From: an uncultured bacterium
GTDB lineage: Bacteria; Bacillota; Clostridia; Lachnospirales; Lachnospiraceae
DNA length: 41,315 bases
Direction of reading: 5' to 3'
Assembly: GCA_905215775.1 (NCBI GenBank)
Contig: CAJMRM010000022.1
Span: 1-41,315 of the forward strand
Part shown: positions 34,456 to 41,315 of the stretch, piece by piece
Layout: every line of letters begins with the position of its first letter
Position numbering within the stretch: the first letter of the stretch is position 1
The notes under the pieces: generated by a model
Seen by the model: the letters and a program-made list of their open reading frames with translations, nothing else
The model's database searches: none
Told to the model about the DNA's origin: nothing
Position numbers and translations under genes: made by a program

Positions 34456-34560
34456 AGTAGAGAACCCATCGAACAGACGCCCGGCGCCTCTTGCCTGCTG
34501 CCTGCGGGCAAGAAGATGTACGGCTAAACTGCTGTGAACACACAAAAAAAGGAGATATGT

Positions 34561-35121
34561 ATGGAGAATCGAAATAAGACCCTTCTGGAGATATTCCTGA
34601 CCTTTCTTCGGATCGGCGCGTTTACCTTCGGCGGCGGCTACGCCATGATCCCGCTGATCCAGAAGGAAACGGTAGAAAAACACGGCTGGATCTCTGACAA
34701 GGACATCCTGGAGATCGTTGCCATTGCCGAATCCACCCCCGGCCCCATCGCCGTCAACTCGGCCACCTTTGTGGGCTACCGGGTATGCGGCTTCACCGGA
34801 GCCCTCTGCGCCACCCTGGGCGTGATCCTTCCGTCCTTCCTGGTGATCACGGCCATCGCCTTTGTGCTCCGGGAGTTCCAATCCATGAAGGTGGTCCAGT
34901 ACGCCTTCTTCGGGATCCGCGCCGGAGTCCTGGCACTGATCCTCAAAGCACTGTGGTCCATGTACCGCCAGTGTCCCAGGAATCCCGTTTCCTATGCCAT
35001 TGCGGCCGGTTCCTTCATCCTGGCGGCCATCCTGGACGTCAACGTGCTCCTGGTGCTGGTCCTCTGTGCCGTCACAGGCTTTCTCACATCCACCATTTCC
35101 TTAAGGAGGGCTGAATCATGA
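34561..35121 (+). CDS. chrA: Chromate transporter, short-chain CHR subunit 1
   Basis: A 186-residue single-domain CHR protein with about five or six membrane helices. The family motif FLRIGAFTFGGGYAMIPLIQ and the segment ESTPGPIAVNSATFVG are near the N-terminus. Short CHR proteins occur as gene pairs whose products act together, while long ones are fusions of two such domains; proven members export chromate, but many have unknown anion substrates. AAGGAG is 6 nt before the ATG at 34561. Its stop overlaps the start of the next gene as ATGA. Confidence 0.92.
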   Translation: MENRNKTLLEIFLTFLRIGAFTFGGGYAMIPLIQKETVEKHGWISDKDILEIVAIAESTPGPIAVNSATFVGYRVCGFTGALCATLGVILPSFLVITAIAFVLREFQSMKVVQYAFFGIRAGVLALILKALWSMYRQCPRNPVSYAIAAGSFILAAILDVNVLLVLVLCAVTGFLTSTISLRRAES

Positions 35122-35690
35122 TCTATCTGGAGCTTTTCTGGACATTTTTTAAGATCGGCGCGTTCACCTTCGGCGGCGGCTACGCCATGCTTCCCCTGAT
35201 CCAGGCCGAAGTGGAAGCCCATGGCTGGATGGCCTCCGCTGACCTTGTGAACTTCGTGGCGGTCAGCGAAAGCACCCCCGGTCCCTTTGCTGTGAATATT
35301 TCCACCTATGTGGGAACGGAACTGGCCGGGATCCCCGGCGGGATCTTTGCCACCCTGGGCGTGGTGCTCCCGTCCTTCCTGATCATCCTCCTGGTGGCCC
35401 GGTGCTTTGAGGCCTTCCGGAACAGCCGGATCGTAAGCGGCTGCATGGCCGGTCTAAAGCCCGCTGTCATCGGCCTCATCGGCACTGCCGTTCTCTCCGT
35501 TGGAAAGACCGTTTTCTTCCCCCATGGCTTTTCCACAGGCGTTCTGGGCGGCATGAGCTTTTACATCTCCCTGGCCGTCTTCCTTCTGATGACCGTACTG
35601 GCCTTCAAAAAAGTGCACCCGATCCTTTTGATCTGCCTGTCGGCTGTCATCGGGATCTGCGCCGGTTATGGGCTGGGACTGCCGGTGTAG
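35118..35690 (+). CDS. Chromate transporter, short-chain CHR subunit 2
   Basis: A 190-residue homologue of the preceding gene: FFKIGAFTFGGGYAMLPLIQ and ESTPGPFAVNISTYVG occupy the same positions. The two genes are alike at DNA level around this motif, pointing to an old tandem duplication. The 4-bp overlap predicts coupled synthesis of two subunits in similar amounts. About five or six membrane helices. No clear plus-strand terminator follows. Confidence 0.92.
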   Translation: MIYLELFWTFFKIGAFTFGGGYAMLPLIQAEVEAHGWMASADLVNFVAVSESTPGPFAVNISTYVGTELAGIPGGIFATLGVVLPSFLIILLVARCFEAFRNSRIVSGCMAGLKPAVIGLIGTAVLSVGKTVFFPHGFSTGVLGGMSFYISLAVFLLMTVLAFKKVHPILLICLSAVIGICAGYGLGLPV

Positions 35691-35764
35691 GTCACCCCGG
35701 ACATATCCGCATCTTTTTTCCCATGTCCAGATTTCCCAATACAAAGACTTTGAATGCCAGACGC

Positions 35765-35812
35765 AAAAAATCCCCCAGTGCCCACAAGCTTAAAGCTTAT
35801 GGGTACTGGGGG
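35765..35812 (-). terminator. Terminator after the yitT-like gene
   Basis: A 20-bp stem (35772-35791 with 35793-35812, two wobble positions) beginning CCCCCAGT. On the minus strand a T residue tract (35765-35770) follows after one A. On the plus strand there is no T-tract, so it serves mainly the minus-strand genes. Confidence 0.8.
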
Positions 35813-35836
35813 AAAATATTCGGACCGCGGCCCTCT

Positions 35837-36457
35837 TTACCCCTCCGCCTGCGGCACCCGCGCGTTCTGCACGAGTCCGATCAGCTGGCCCGACAGCACC
35901 ACCGTTAAAAGGGATACGGCGATGCGCTTCAGATCCAGGTAGGATAAGGACAGTGCCAGCACCACCAGGTCGCTGGCCAGGTACGGGATCCGGATATCGC
36001 TCTTTGTAACACGGCAGATGCTCATGGCCAGGGCGTCGTCGCCGCTGGGCGCTCCTCCGGCCCTCACGCAGAGTCCTGCGCCGATACCGATGAACAGCGC
36101 GCCCACAATGGCCGCCGTCAGCGGCATATCCGCTAAGCCCGGCCAGAGCCTCGGAAACTGCTCAAACACCGCATAAGAAGCGGAGAACGTAAACCCGGCA
36201 ATGGTGGAGTAAAGGATAAACGACCAGCCCAGAAGCTTCCAGCCCACCAGATAGCAGGCTGCGTTCATAATAAAGCCGGTAATGGCCGGAGAAAGGTCCA
36301 GCCAGTAATTTAACAGCAGCGTCATTCCCAGGATCCCGCCCTCCGTAACTCCGGAAAGCGAATGGACGTTATAAAGGCCAAACGCCATGATACTGCTGCC
36401 GATCATACAAAGTATTGTTTTTTTTCTGTCCAATTGGATTTTTTTCTTTGAAACCAT
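35837..36457 (-). CDS. YitT family membrane protein
   Basis: A 206-residue protein with five to six membrane helices, matching the YitT/YczE membrane domain (GLYNVHSLSGVTEGGILGMTLLL and GGAPSGDDALAMSICR). It lacks the soluble C-terminal DUF2179 domain of full-length YitT proteins (about 280 residues), and ends naturally at a terminator, so it appears to be a short family form and not a truncation. AAGGGA lies 4 nt before the ATG. It follows the MarR gene by 80 bp on the same strand and is its likely operon partner. Substrate unknown. Confidence 0.82.
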   Translation of the reverse strand: MVSKKKIQLDRKKTILCMIGSSIMAFGLYNVHSLSGVTEGGILGMTLLLNYWLDLSPAITGFIMNAACYLVGWKLLGWSFILYSTIAGFTFSASYAVFEQFPRLWPGLADMPLTAAIVGALFIGIGAGLCVRAGGAPSGDDALAMSICRVTKSDIRIPYLASDLVVLALSLSYLDLKRIAVSLLTVVLSGQLIGLVQNARVPQAEG

Positions 36458-36537
36458 AATTTCCCTTCTTTACATCGATCTCTGTCCGCCGCCGCCCGTT
36501 CCGGCCGGAGCCTTCCGGCAAAACGGCCCGCTCCCCT

Positions 36538-36972
36538 TTATCCGAGGACCGAGAAATTCACGTCGGACAGCACATTCAGCATCTGGCAGAACTTTTCAAT
36601 ATCTTCCTCTGAAAACATTTCTGCGATCTTCTTTACCGCCAGGCTATCCTGCTTTTTATATATTTTGTAGTTGGGAACTGCCTCCTCGTTGATGGACAAC
36701 AGATTCTGGCGCCGGTCTTTGGGATCCGGCGTTTTGACCACCAGCCCCTGGCGGATCAGCTCATTGATCTTTAACGTTACCGCTGGTTTGGATACACACA
36801 GCATCTCCGCGATCTTGGACGCCGTCAGCCGTCCGTCCATGGCGTATATCAGCTCCAGGTACAGAAGACTGTTGTAGGTGATATTTTCGTCGATGAACTG
36901 CCGGTTCATCAGGCGCAGATCGCATAAAGCGGTGCTGTAATAAAAAGAATCCAGTGCCCTTCTCAGTTCCAT
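36538..36972 (-). CDS. MarR family transcriptional regulator
   Basis: A 144-residue winged-helix regulator. The recognition part is LTASKIAEMLCVSKPAVTLKINEL (about 50-73) and the wing GLVVKTPDPKDRRQNLLSI (about 76-94), flanked by the dimer-forming helices at both ends. GGAGG is 6 nt before the ATG. A consensus promoter overlapped by a 22-bp perfect palindrome lies directly upstream, so the gene is probably autoregulated, with the downstream YitT-like gene as its target. The ligand is unknown. Confidence 0.92.
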   Translation of the reverse strand: MELRRALDSFYYSTALCDLRLMNRQFIDENITYNSLLYLELIYAMDGRLTASKIAEMLCVSKPAVTLKINELIRQGLVVKTPDPKDRRQNLLSINEEAVPNYKIYKKQDSLAVKKIAEMFSEEDIEKFCQMLNVLSDVNFSVLG

Positions 36973-36999
36973 TATCTACCTCCGTTTTCCAATTATTTT

Positions 37000-37021
37000 A
37001 GTTATAATAATTATTATAACT
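37000..37021. promoter_or_regulatory. 22-bp perfect palindrome, probable MarR operator
   Basis: The sequence from 37000 to 37021 equals its own reverse complement; each half is AGTTATAATAA. It covers the -10 box of the marR promoter and lies 28 bp before the marR start, so a bound dimer would block polymerase. It is entirely AT-rich except at the outer G and C. Confidence 0.7.
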
Positions 37022-37041
37022 TAACTATATGGGAATGTCAA
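37013..37041 (-). promoter_or_regulatory. Consensus sigma-A promoter of marR-yitT
   Basis: Minus strand: perfect -35 TTGACA (37036-37041), 17-bp spacer, perfect -10 TATAAT (37013-37018). Start near 37006, inside the palindrome. A promoter this strong is expected to need repression. Confidence 0.85.
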
Positions 37042-37205
37042 GCCCACAGATCCGTCCCCCTGTTTATCCCTGGACCGATGGTCTTCATCTTCGTTAAACT
37101 CACTATGCATTGAATGAAGCAGGAAACGATGAACCAGCCTCTTCCGCCGAACGGCAATCTTCGCAGAACGTTTTTTATATAGCAGGACGCACTTTCCCAG
37201 GATAT

Positions 37206-37241
37206 AAAAAAAGCCGCCTGCCAGTTTCCTGACAAAGCGGC
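37206..37241 (-). terminator. Terminator after the cold-shock gene
   Basis: GCCGC/GCGGC-based stem (37213-37224 with 37229-37241, wobble pairs and one bulge) with a 4-nt loop, followed on the minus strand by seven T residues (37206-37212). The interval 37042-37205 on its left holds nothing I can call. Confidence 0.8.
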
Positions 37242-37258
37242 CTTTTCTCATTGGTAAA

Positions 37259-37471
37259 TTAGCACTTAACTACGTTTACAGCGCGCAGCTTCTTGCTGTT
37301 CTTCGGATCCTGCTCGGTATCGAAGGTAACTTTCTGACCCTCTTCCAGAGTCTTGAAGCCCTCGCCTACGATAGCGGAGAAGTGAACGAATACATCGTCG
37401 CCGCCGTTGTCGTTGGAAATAAATCCGTAGCCTTTCTCAGAATTGAACCACTTAACTGTACCGTTGTTCAT
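37259..37471 (-). CDS. cspA: CspA-family cold-shock protein
   Basis: A 70-residue single cold-shock domain, the family's usual size. RNA-binding motif RNP1 is KGYGFISND (13-21) and RNP2 is VFVHF (27-31); the opening NGTVKWFNSEKG is canonical. Such proteins melt RNA secondary structure and act as chaperones or antiterminators. The gene has its own promoter about 158 nt upstream of the ATG and a long structured leader, plus its own terminator. Confidence 0.96.
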   Translation of the reverse strand: MNNGTVKWFNSEKGYGFISNDNGGDDVFVHFSAIVGEGFKTLEEGQKVTFDTEQDPKNSKKLRAVNVVKC

Positions 37472-37550
37472 TTTGGTACCTCCATAAATAAAATTTTCCG
37501 CACTGCCCTCAATAAATCCCCTTACATTTCTGTCGGCCTTTATTCAAGAA

Positions 37551-37611
37551 AACTCACATGCATCTGTAATTCATTTAACGTGCAAATGACTTACAAAATT
37601 GCATGTGAGTT
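37551..37611 (-). promoter_or_regulatory. Long hairpin in the cold-shock gene leader
   Basis: Outer arms AACTCACATGCA (37551-37562) and its exact complement (37600-37611). Inner arms 37565-37576 and 37584-37595 pair at 11 of 12 positions, leaving a 7-nt loop. The total is about 23 pairs with one small internal loop. It lies inside the leader, about 80 nt before the start codon. cspA of E. coli has a leader of similar length that refolds in the cold, so this is a candidate temperature-responsive RNA. Confidence 0.6.
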
Positions 37612-37635
37612 CAATAATGCATCGGAATTACTGTA

Positions 37636-37664
37636 ACAATATCACAAATCCGTCTGCCTGTCAA
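37636..37664 (-). promoter_or_regulatory. Promoter of the cold-shock gene
   Basis: Minus strand: perfect -35 TTGACA (37659-37664), 17-bp spacer, -10 TATTGT (37636-37641, 4 of 6). Start near 37629. The region back to the nagA stop (37736) has no clear terminator hairpin, so read-through from nagBA into csp is possible. Confidence 0.6.
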
Positions 37665-37735
37665 TTATATTTTCCAGTAATTTATCAGAGTTTTTTACCG
37701 GTGGCAGCCAGTCTGTTTTTGCGGGCTTTTTATGC

Positions 37736-38866
37736 CTATTTTACCGTCTTTCCCTTAAATACGATCTTCTTTATTTCAAGCGTTTCCTTATCCAGCAGCA
37801 CAAAGGTAGCTTCCTTTCCCTCTGTCAGGCTTCCGATCCGGTCGTCCATTCCAATGGATCTGGCCGGGTTATAGGAAGCGGCACGTACTGCGTCTGCCAC
37901 CGGGATCCCAAACCTCACCGCCTGGCGGAGGCATCCCATAAGGCTGGTCACAGAGCCTGCCAGAGTTTCCGGATGGCCCAGGAGTGTTGCACGGTTCCCA
38001 TGGACCTCGATCATCTGGCCGCCAAAGGGATATTCTCCATCGGGCATTCCTGTGGCGCGCAGGGAATCGGAGATCAGGATCATGCGCTCTGCCCCGAACA
38101 TGGCGAAGGTGGCGCGGATCACGCTGCCGTGAATATGGATTCCATCACAAATGATCTCAGGCATGACCTTCTTATTGTCAAAGGCTGCTCCAATGACTGC
38201 CGGCTCCCGGTGATGAAGGGACGGCATACCGTTATAAAGGTGGGTGGCATGGTCGGCTCCCGCAGCAAAGGCCGCGCTGGCCGTTTCATAATCGGCAACC
38301 GTATGGCCAATGGAAACATGGATCCCTTCCTCGCCTGCAGCCTGGATGAACTCCATGGAGCCCGGCTGTTCCGGAGCCAGGGTCACCAGCTTCACAAGTC
38401 CCTTGGCGTCTGCCTGGAGCCTCTTTAACATCGGTACATCGGGGTCATGGAGAAAATCGCTGTTCTGCGCTCCTTTTTTGGCACTGGAAAGGAACGGGCC
38501 CTCCAGATGAACGCCCACCAGCTCTGCACCGCCGCCGTTTTTCTCCTTATGAGCCGCGGCATTTTTACAAATCAGGGAAAGCTGGTCCTCGCCCAGAGTC
38601 ATTCCCGCCGGACAGATATACGCCACGCCCTCGGACAGCTCATAGTCTGCCATGGCCTGGAGTCCATCCGGAGTCGCATCGCTGAAATCCTCGCCGACAC
38701 ATCCATGGAAATGGACGTCCACCAGGCCCGGGATCACATAGCAGCCGGAGGCATCCACTGTTTCCCCATCGCCGCTGGCTCCTGCAAATACAGAGCCCTC
38801 TGTGTAAAGATCTTTTTCACAAAATCCGTGTTCCAGATCGAACACACTTCCGCCGGTTATCCGCAT
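37736..38866 (-). CDS. nagA: N-acetylglucosamine-6-phosphate deacetylase
   Basis: A 376-residue amidohydrolase that removes acetate from GlcNAc-6-phosphate. Metal and active-site blocks: DVHFHG (His52, His54), GVHLEGPFLS, SIGHTVADYE, ATHLYNGMPS, ICDGIHIHG and LISDSLRATGM with the catalytic Asp. Its ATG overlaps the nagB end by 10 bp, so the pair is coupled. Its product, glucosamine-6-phosphate, is the substrate of NagB. Confidence 0.96.
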   Translation of the reverse strand: MRITGGSVFDLEHGFCEKDLYTEGSVFAGASGDGETVDASGCYVIPGLVDVHFHGCVGEDFSDATPDGLQAMADYELSEGVAYICPAGMTLGEDQLSLICKNAAAHKEKNGGGAELVGVHLEGPFLSSAKKGAQNSDFLHDPDVPMLKRLQADAKGLVKLVTLAPEQPGSMEFIQAAGEEGIHVSIGHTVADYETASAAFAAGADHATHLYNGMPSLHHREPAVIGAAFDNKKVMPEIICDGIHIHGSVIRATFAMFGAERMILISDSLRATGMPDGEYPFGGQMIEVHGNRATLLGHPETLAGSVTSLMGCLRQAVRFGIPVADAVRAASYNPARSIGMDDRIGSLTEGKEATFVLLDKETLEIKKIVFKGKTVK

Positions 38867-39609
38867 ATCTCTACCCCCGTTCCCTCCAGCTTGGAGAGGG
38901 CTGCCTCATCGCAGACCAGAACAACATCCGGATGAAGCTGGAGGATCGAAGCCGGGCACTCCGGTGTGATGGGTCCGCATACAGTCTTATAGATCGCATC
39001 AGCCTTATCTGCACCGCTGGCGATCAGAAGCACACGGCGGGCAGCCATAATGCAGCCGATTCCCATGGTCAGGGCCTGTTTCGGAACATCGTCGGCGCTG
39101 GCAAAGAAACGGGCGTTGGCTTCAATGGTGCTTTCGGTCAGATCCACCACATGTGTTTCCTTTACAAAGTGATCGGAGGGTTCGTTAAATCCGATATGAC
39201 CGTTTCTTCCAAGTCCCAGAAGCTGGAGATCAGCGTATCCAAAGGATTTTACCAGCTCGTCGTAATTTTTACATTCTTTTTCCGGATCCTCGGCCAGTCC
39301 ATTGGGCACATATGTATTCTCCGGAAGGATATCAATATGGTCAAACAGGTTCTTCTGCATGAAATAGCGATAGCTCTGGTCATGCTCACCGGAAAGGCCC
39401 TTATACTCATCCAGATTTACAGAGTGTACCTCCTTAAAGCTGAAGTCCCCTCTCTGGTTCCATGCAGCAAGCTGTTTGTAGGTTCCAATGGGAGTGGATC
39501 CCGTTGCCAGTCCCAGCACACAGTCCGGACGGCGGATCACCTCTGCGGAAATAATGTTGGCCGCACGGCGGCTCATTGCATCATAATCTTTTTCACGGTA
39601 TATTCTCAT
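38857..39609 (-). CDS. nagB: Glucosamine-6-phosphate deaminase
   Basis: A 250-residue NagB that turns glucosamine-6-phosphate into fructose-6-phosphate and ammonia. Blocks: LGLATGSTPIGTYKQL (phosphate binding), SVNLDEY with the catalytic Asp67, and GLGRNGHIGFNEP with His138 and Glu143; Asn136 stands where E. coli has Asp141, as is usual in Firmicutes. The start at 39609 has GGGAG about 10 nt upstream; an in-frame ATG 11 codons earlier lacks a site. First gene of nagBA. Confidence 0.96.
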   Translation of the reverse strand: MRIYREKDYDAMSRRAANIISAEVIRRPDCVLGLATGSTPIGTYKQLAAWNQRGDFSFKEVHSVNLDEYKGLSGEHDQSYRYFMQKNLFDHIDILPENTYVPNGLAEDPEKECKNYDELVKSFGYADLQLLGLGRNGHIGFNEPSDHFVKETHVVDLTESTIEANARFFASADDVPKQALTMGIGCIMAARRVLLIASGADKADAIYKTVCGPITPECPASILQLHPDVVLVCDEAALSKLEGTGVEICG

Positions 39610-39669
39610 AATTTTCAATCTCCCTTCCTTAGGCTTACTCATCCCTGTACAGGATGTTTTTCATAAAGA

Positions 39670-39698
39670 ATTGTATCACATTTTTACCCCTGTGTCAT
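39670..39698 (-). promoter_or_regulatory. Promoter of nagBA
   Basis: Minus strand: -35 ATGACA (39693-39698), 17-bp spacer, -10 TACAAT (39670-39675), about 60 bp before the nagB start. Confidence 0.6.
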
Positions 39699-39756
39699 CA
39701 GAAACAGATCCGCTCATCCATAACAATTCCAAGCCGTATATTTTCTGATGAAGCCA

Positions 39757-39785
39757 GTGACAAGGGCCGCCCATTATGTTATAAT
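39757..39785 (+). promoter_or_regulatory. Promoter of the ROK-like gene
   Basis: Plus strand: -35 GTGACA (39757-39762), 17-bp spacer, perfect -10 TATAAT (39780-39785), start near 39792. An inverted repeat CATAATT-GGA-AATTATG (39791-39807) covers the start point and could be an operator. Confidence 0.6.
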
Positions 39786-39829
39786 TATATCATAATTGGA
39801 AATTATGCACTTTAGGAGGGTCCTATATT

Positions 39830-41206
39830 ATGAATTGTTACGGAGTTTCTGTAAACCTAAAAAATATTCCGGAACTGGATCCGGAATTCACTCCCCTTTT
39901 AAAATTCAATGAAGCATTTCTGAAGGGCGCCGCAAAGCTGGTGTCCATCGCAGTAGAAAGAGCCGACGGTCAGATGGCTGCCTGCCACACAAAAATCCAT
40001 GAAGAGCCGGAAATGGCTCAGGCAAACCATTATTATATCGACCGTCTGGTGAAGACCATGATCTGGCTTCAGGGCGGCTTCCGGGTTTATGTAAATGACC
40101 GGGATCTTTACGATTACCTAAGCAGCGTGTACTGCAAAGGCGGAGCCCGTGAATTCGACTGGGATTTCATGTCCCATATCTATGAGCATGAATTCGAGAT
40201 CGTGTTCACAGAGCAGGTTCCCGAGACTAAAAATGCCCCCATTGCCATGGGCGGACATCTGGAAGGCTGCCGCATTGGCTTTGACGCCGGCGGATCCGAC
40301 CGCAAGGTTTCTGCAGTGATCGACGGAGAAACCGTGTTCTCCGAGGAGGTCGTATGGTTCCCGAAAGTTACCGAGGATCCCCAGTATCACTACGATGGGA
40401 TCGTAGCTGCTTTCAAATCTGCGGCGGAGCACATGCCGCGGGTGGATGCAGTCGGTATTTCCTCTGCCGGTATCTTTATTAATAACCGTACCATGAGCGC
40501 CTCCCTGTTCCTCAGCGTTCCCAAGGATCTTTATGAATCCAAGGTAAAGGATATCTATATCCGCGCCGTAAAGGATACCTTTGGGGATATTCCCTATGCC
40601 GTAGCCAACGACGGAGACGTTTCCGCCCTGGCCGGAACCATGAGCTTAAAGGATAACAACGTCCTGGGCATTGCCATGGGAACCAGCGAGGCTGTGGGCT
40701 ATGTGGATGAGGAAGGCCGTATTACAGGCTGGCTCAATGAGCTTGCCTTCGTTCCGGTGGACGCCAATCCCAATGCCATGATCGACGAGTGGGCAGGCGA
40801 TATCGGCTGCGGTGTAAAATACTTCTCCCAGGATGGCGTGATCAAGCTGGCCCCCAGAGCCGGAATCCAGCTGGATGAATCTGCTTCTCCCGCTGAAAAG
40901 CTGAAAGCCGTTCAAAAGCTGATGGCAGAGGATGATCCCAGAGCCGCAAAGGTTTATGAATCCATCGGCTGCTATCTTGGCCATACTCTGGCTTACTACT
41001 ATCAGACCTACGGATTCCGCTATGTGCTCCTGCTGGGCCGCGTCATGAGCGGTAAAGGCGGAGACATCCTGATGGAAACCTGCGACCGCGTCCTGAAGGA
41101 CGAGTATCCGGAGATCGCTGATAAATTCCAGTTAAAGCTGCCGGATGAATATTTCCGTCGTGTCGGCCAGTCTATGGCAGTGGCAAGTCTTCCGCAGATC
41201 GGATAA
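39830..41206 (+). CDS. Divergent ROK-like sugar kinase or sugar-binding protein with N-terminal extension
   Basis: A 458-residue protein. Residues about 147-450 have the actin-like ATPase fold of ROK proteins: phosphate loop IGFDAGGSDRK (149-159), AVGISSAGIF, the catalytic-base region AVANDGDVSALAG (Asp261) and GIAMGTSEAVGYV. The zinc-binding Cys motif of ordinary ROK kinases is missing; only DIGCGVKYF stands in that area. Residues 1-146 are an extra domain I do not recognise. Divergence from nagBA suggests an amino-sugar role, but kinase activity is not assured. AGGAGGG lies 9 nt before the ATG. Two terminators follow. Confidence 0.75.
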   Translation: MNCYGVSVNLKNIPELDPEFTPLLKFNEAFLKGAAKLVSIAVERADGQMAACHTKIHEEPEMAQANHYYIDRLVKTMIWLQGGFRVYVNDRDLYDYLSSVYCKGGAREFDWDFMSHIYEHEFEIVFTEQVPETKNAPIAMGGHLEGCRIGFDAGGSDRKVSAVIDGETVFSEEVVWFPKVTEDPQYHYDGIVAAFKSAAEHMPRVDAVGISSAGIFINNRTMSASLFLSVPKDLYESKVKDIYIRAVKDTFGDIPYAVANDGDVSALAGTMSLKDNNVLGIAMGTSEAVGYVDEEGRITGWLNELAFVPVDANPNAMIDEWAGDIGCGVKYFSQDGVIKLAPRAGIQLDESASPAEKLKAVQKLMAEDDPRAAKVYESIGCYLGHTLAYYYQTYGFRYVLLLGRVMSGKGGDILMETCDRVLKDEYPEIADKFQLKLPDEYFRRVGQSMAVASLPQIG

Positions 41207-41232
41207 ACAGACCTTATGATCCCATAAAAACC

Positions 41233-41259
41233 AACGGGATGCTGTAAAAGCATCCCGTT
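41233..41259 (+). terminator. First terminator hairpin after the ROK-like gene
   Basis: Perfect 10-bp stem AACGGGATGC/GCATCCCGTT with a 7-nt loop; the T-tract is short (TTT then C). Confidence 0.65.
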
Positions 41260-41269
41260 TCAGACTGTC

Positions 41270-41311
41270 AAAGAACCCCTATTAAGCCACGGCAAAATAG
41301 AGGTTCTTTTT
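41270..41311 (+). terminator. Second terminator hairpin after the ROK-like gene
   Basis: Stem of AAAGAACC with GGTTCTTT (41270-41277 with 41302-41309), continued by CTATT/AATAG after one mismatch, and followed by T residues to 41311. As a near-symmetrical structure it may also serve a minus-strand gene beyond the right edge. Confidence 0.7.
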
Positions 41312-41315
41312 CTGT

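Noticed and set aside
34454..34536. Riboswitch-like fold in the chr leader (ACAGTAG pairing with CTGCTGT around inner stems)
   Set aside because: The 5' strand of the closing stem overlaps the -10 box and lies before the likely start site, so it would not be in the RNA; no known riboswitch class was recognised.
34561..35690. Split long chromate transporter caused by a frameshift
   Set aside because: Both halves have their own start, family motif and an ATGA overlap, which is the normal paired short-chain arrangement.
37021..37251. A 76-codon minus-strand frame between marR and the cold-shock gene
   Set aside because: It overlaps both the csp terminator and the marR promoter and has no family similarity.

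Overview
The window looks like chromosomal DNA from a GC-rich member of the Lachnospiraceae (Clostridium cluster XIVa; Enterocloster-like genera would fit). The evidence is Gram-positive gene content (DnaD and DnaI-type loader, MutS2, RumA-type methyltransferase, YhaM, YitT, VanZ and QueT families), strong Shine-Dalgarno sites of the AGGAGG kind, sigma-A promoters close to TTGACA-17-TATAAT, and many short overlaps between genes. The genus is an inference. No phage, integrase, insertion sequence or CRISPR array is visible.

Layout. 1-1.7 kb: a tRNA-Asn cut by the window edge, with a consensus promoter; an AT-rich gap holding a small fragment of a second rlmD-like gene; and an Rpn/PD-(D/E)XK family nuclease gene of lower GC than its neighbours. 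1.8-5.8 kb: a minus-strand run of rRNA methyltransferase (rlmD), YhaM-type HD exoribonuclease and a membrane-anchored HtrA-like protein that has lost its catalytic triad. 5.9-10.4 kb: mutS2 followed closely by a two-component system. 10.5-17.8 kb, minus strand: prs-rpoN-aroF; then dnaD and a DnaC/DnaI-like loader; then murC. The 270-bp gap between dnaD and murC carries a dense cluster of DnaA boxes, including tandem head-to-tail 9-mers. 18-26 kb: a VanZ-QueT fusion membrane protein, a DUF1576 membrane protein, a 1726-residue DUF4132 giant protein and a 138-residue companion, preceded by an unusual array of hairpins.

26.2-33.3 kb is one tight minus-strand catabolic operon, uxuA-uxuB-uxaC-dctPQM. 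A TRAP transporter imports a hexuronate, UxaC isomerises it, UxuB reduces it and UxuA dehydrates it to 2-keto-3-deoxygluconate. The kinase and aldolase of the later steps are not in the window. A strong terminator separates this operon from a LysR regulator, which is divergent from a two-gene chromate-transporter pair; their promoters overlap.

35.8-41.3 kb: a YitT-family membrane protein behind a MarR regulator with a consensus promoter and a 22-bp perfect palindrome; a cold-shock protein gene with a leader of about 158 nt containing a long hairpin; the overlapping nagB-nagA pair for glucosamine-6-phosphate use; and a divergent ROK-like protein with an unusual N-terminal domain, ending at two tandem hairpin terminators.

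The least explained parts are the DnaA-box cluster away from any dnaA gene, the orphan DUF4132 module and its hairpin leader, the triad-less HtrA protein, and the VanZ-QueT fusion. All functions are read from sequence by eye; no database search was run.
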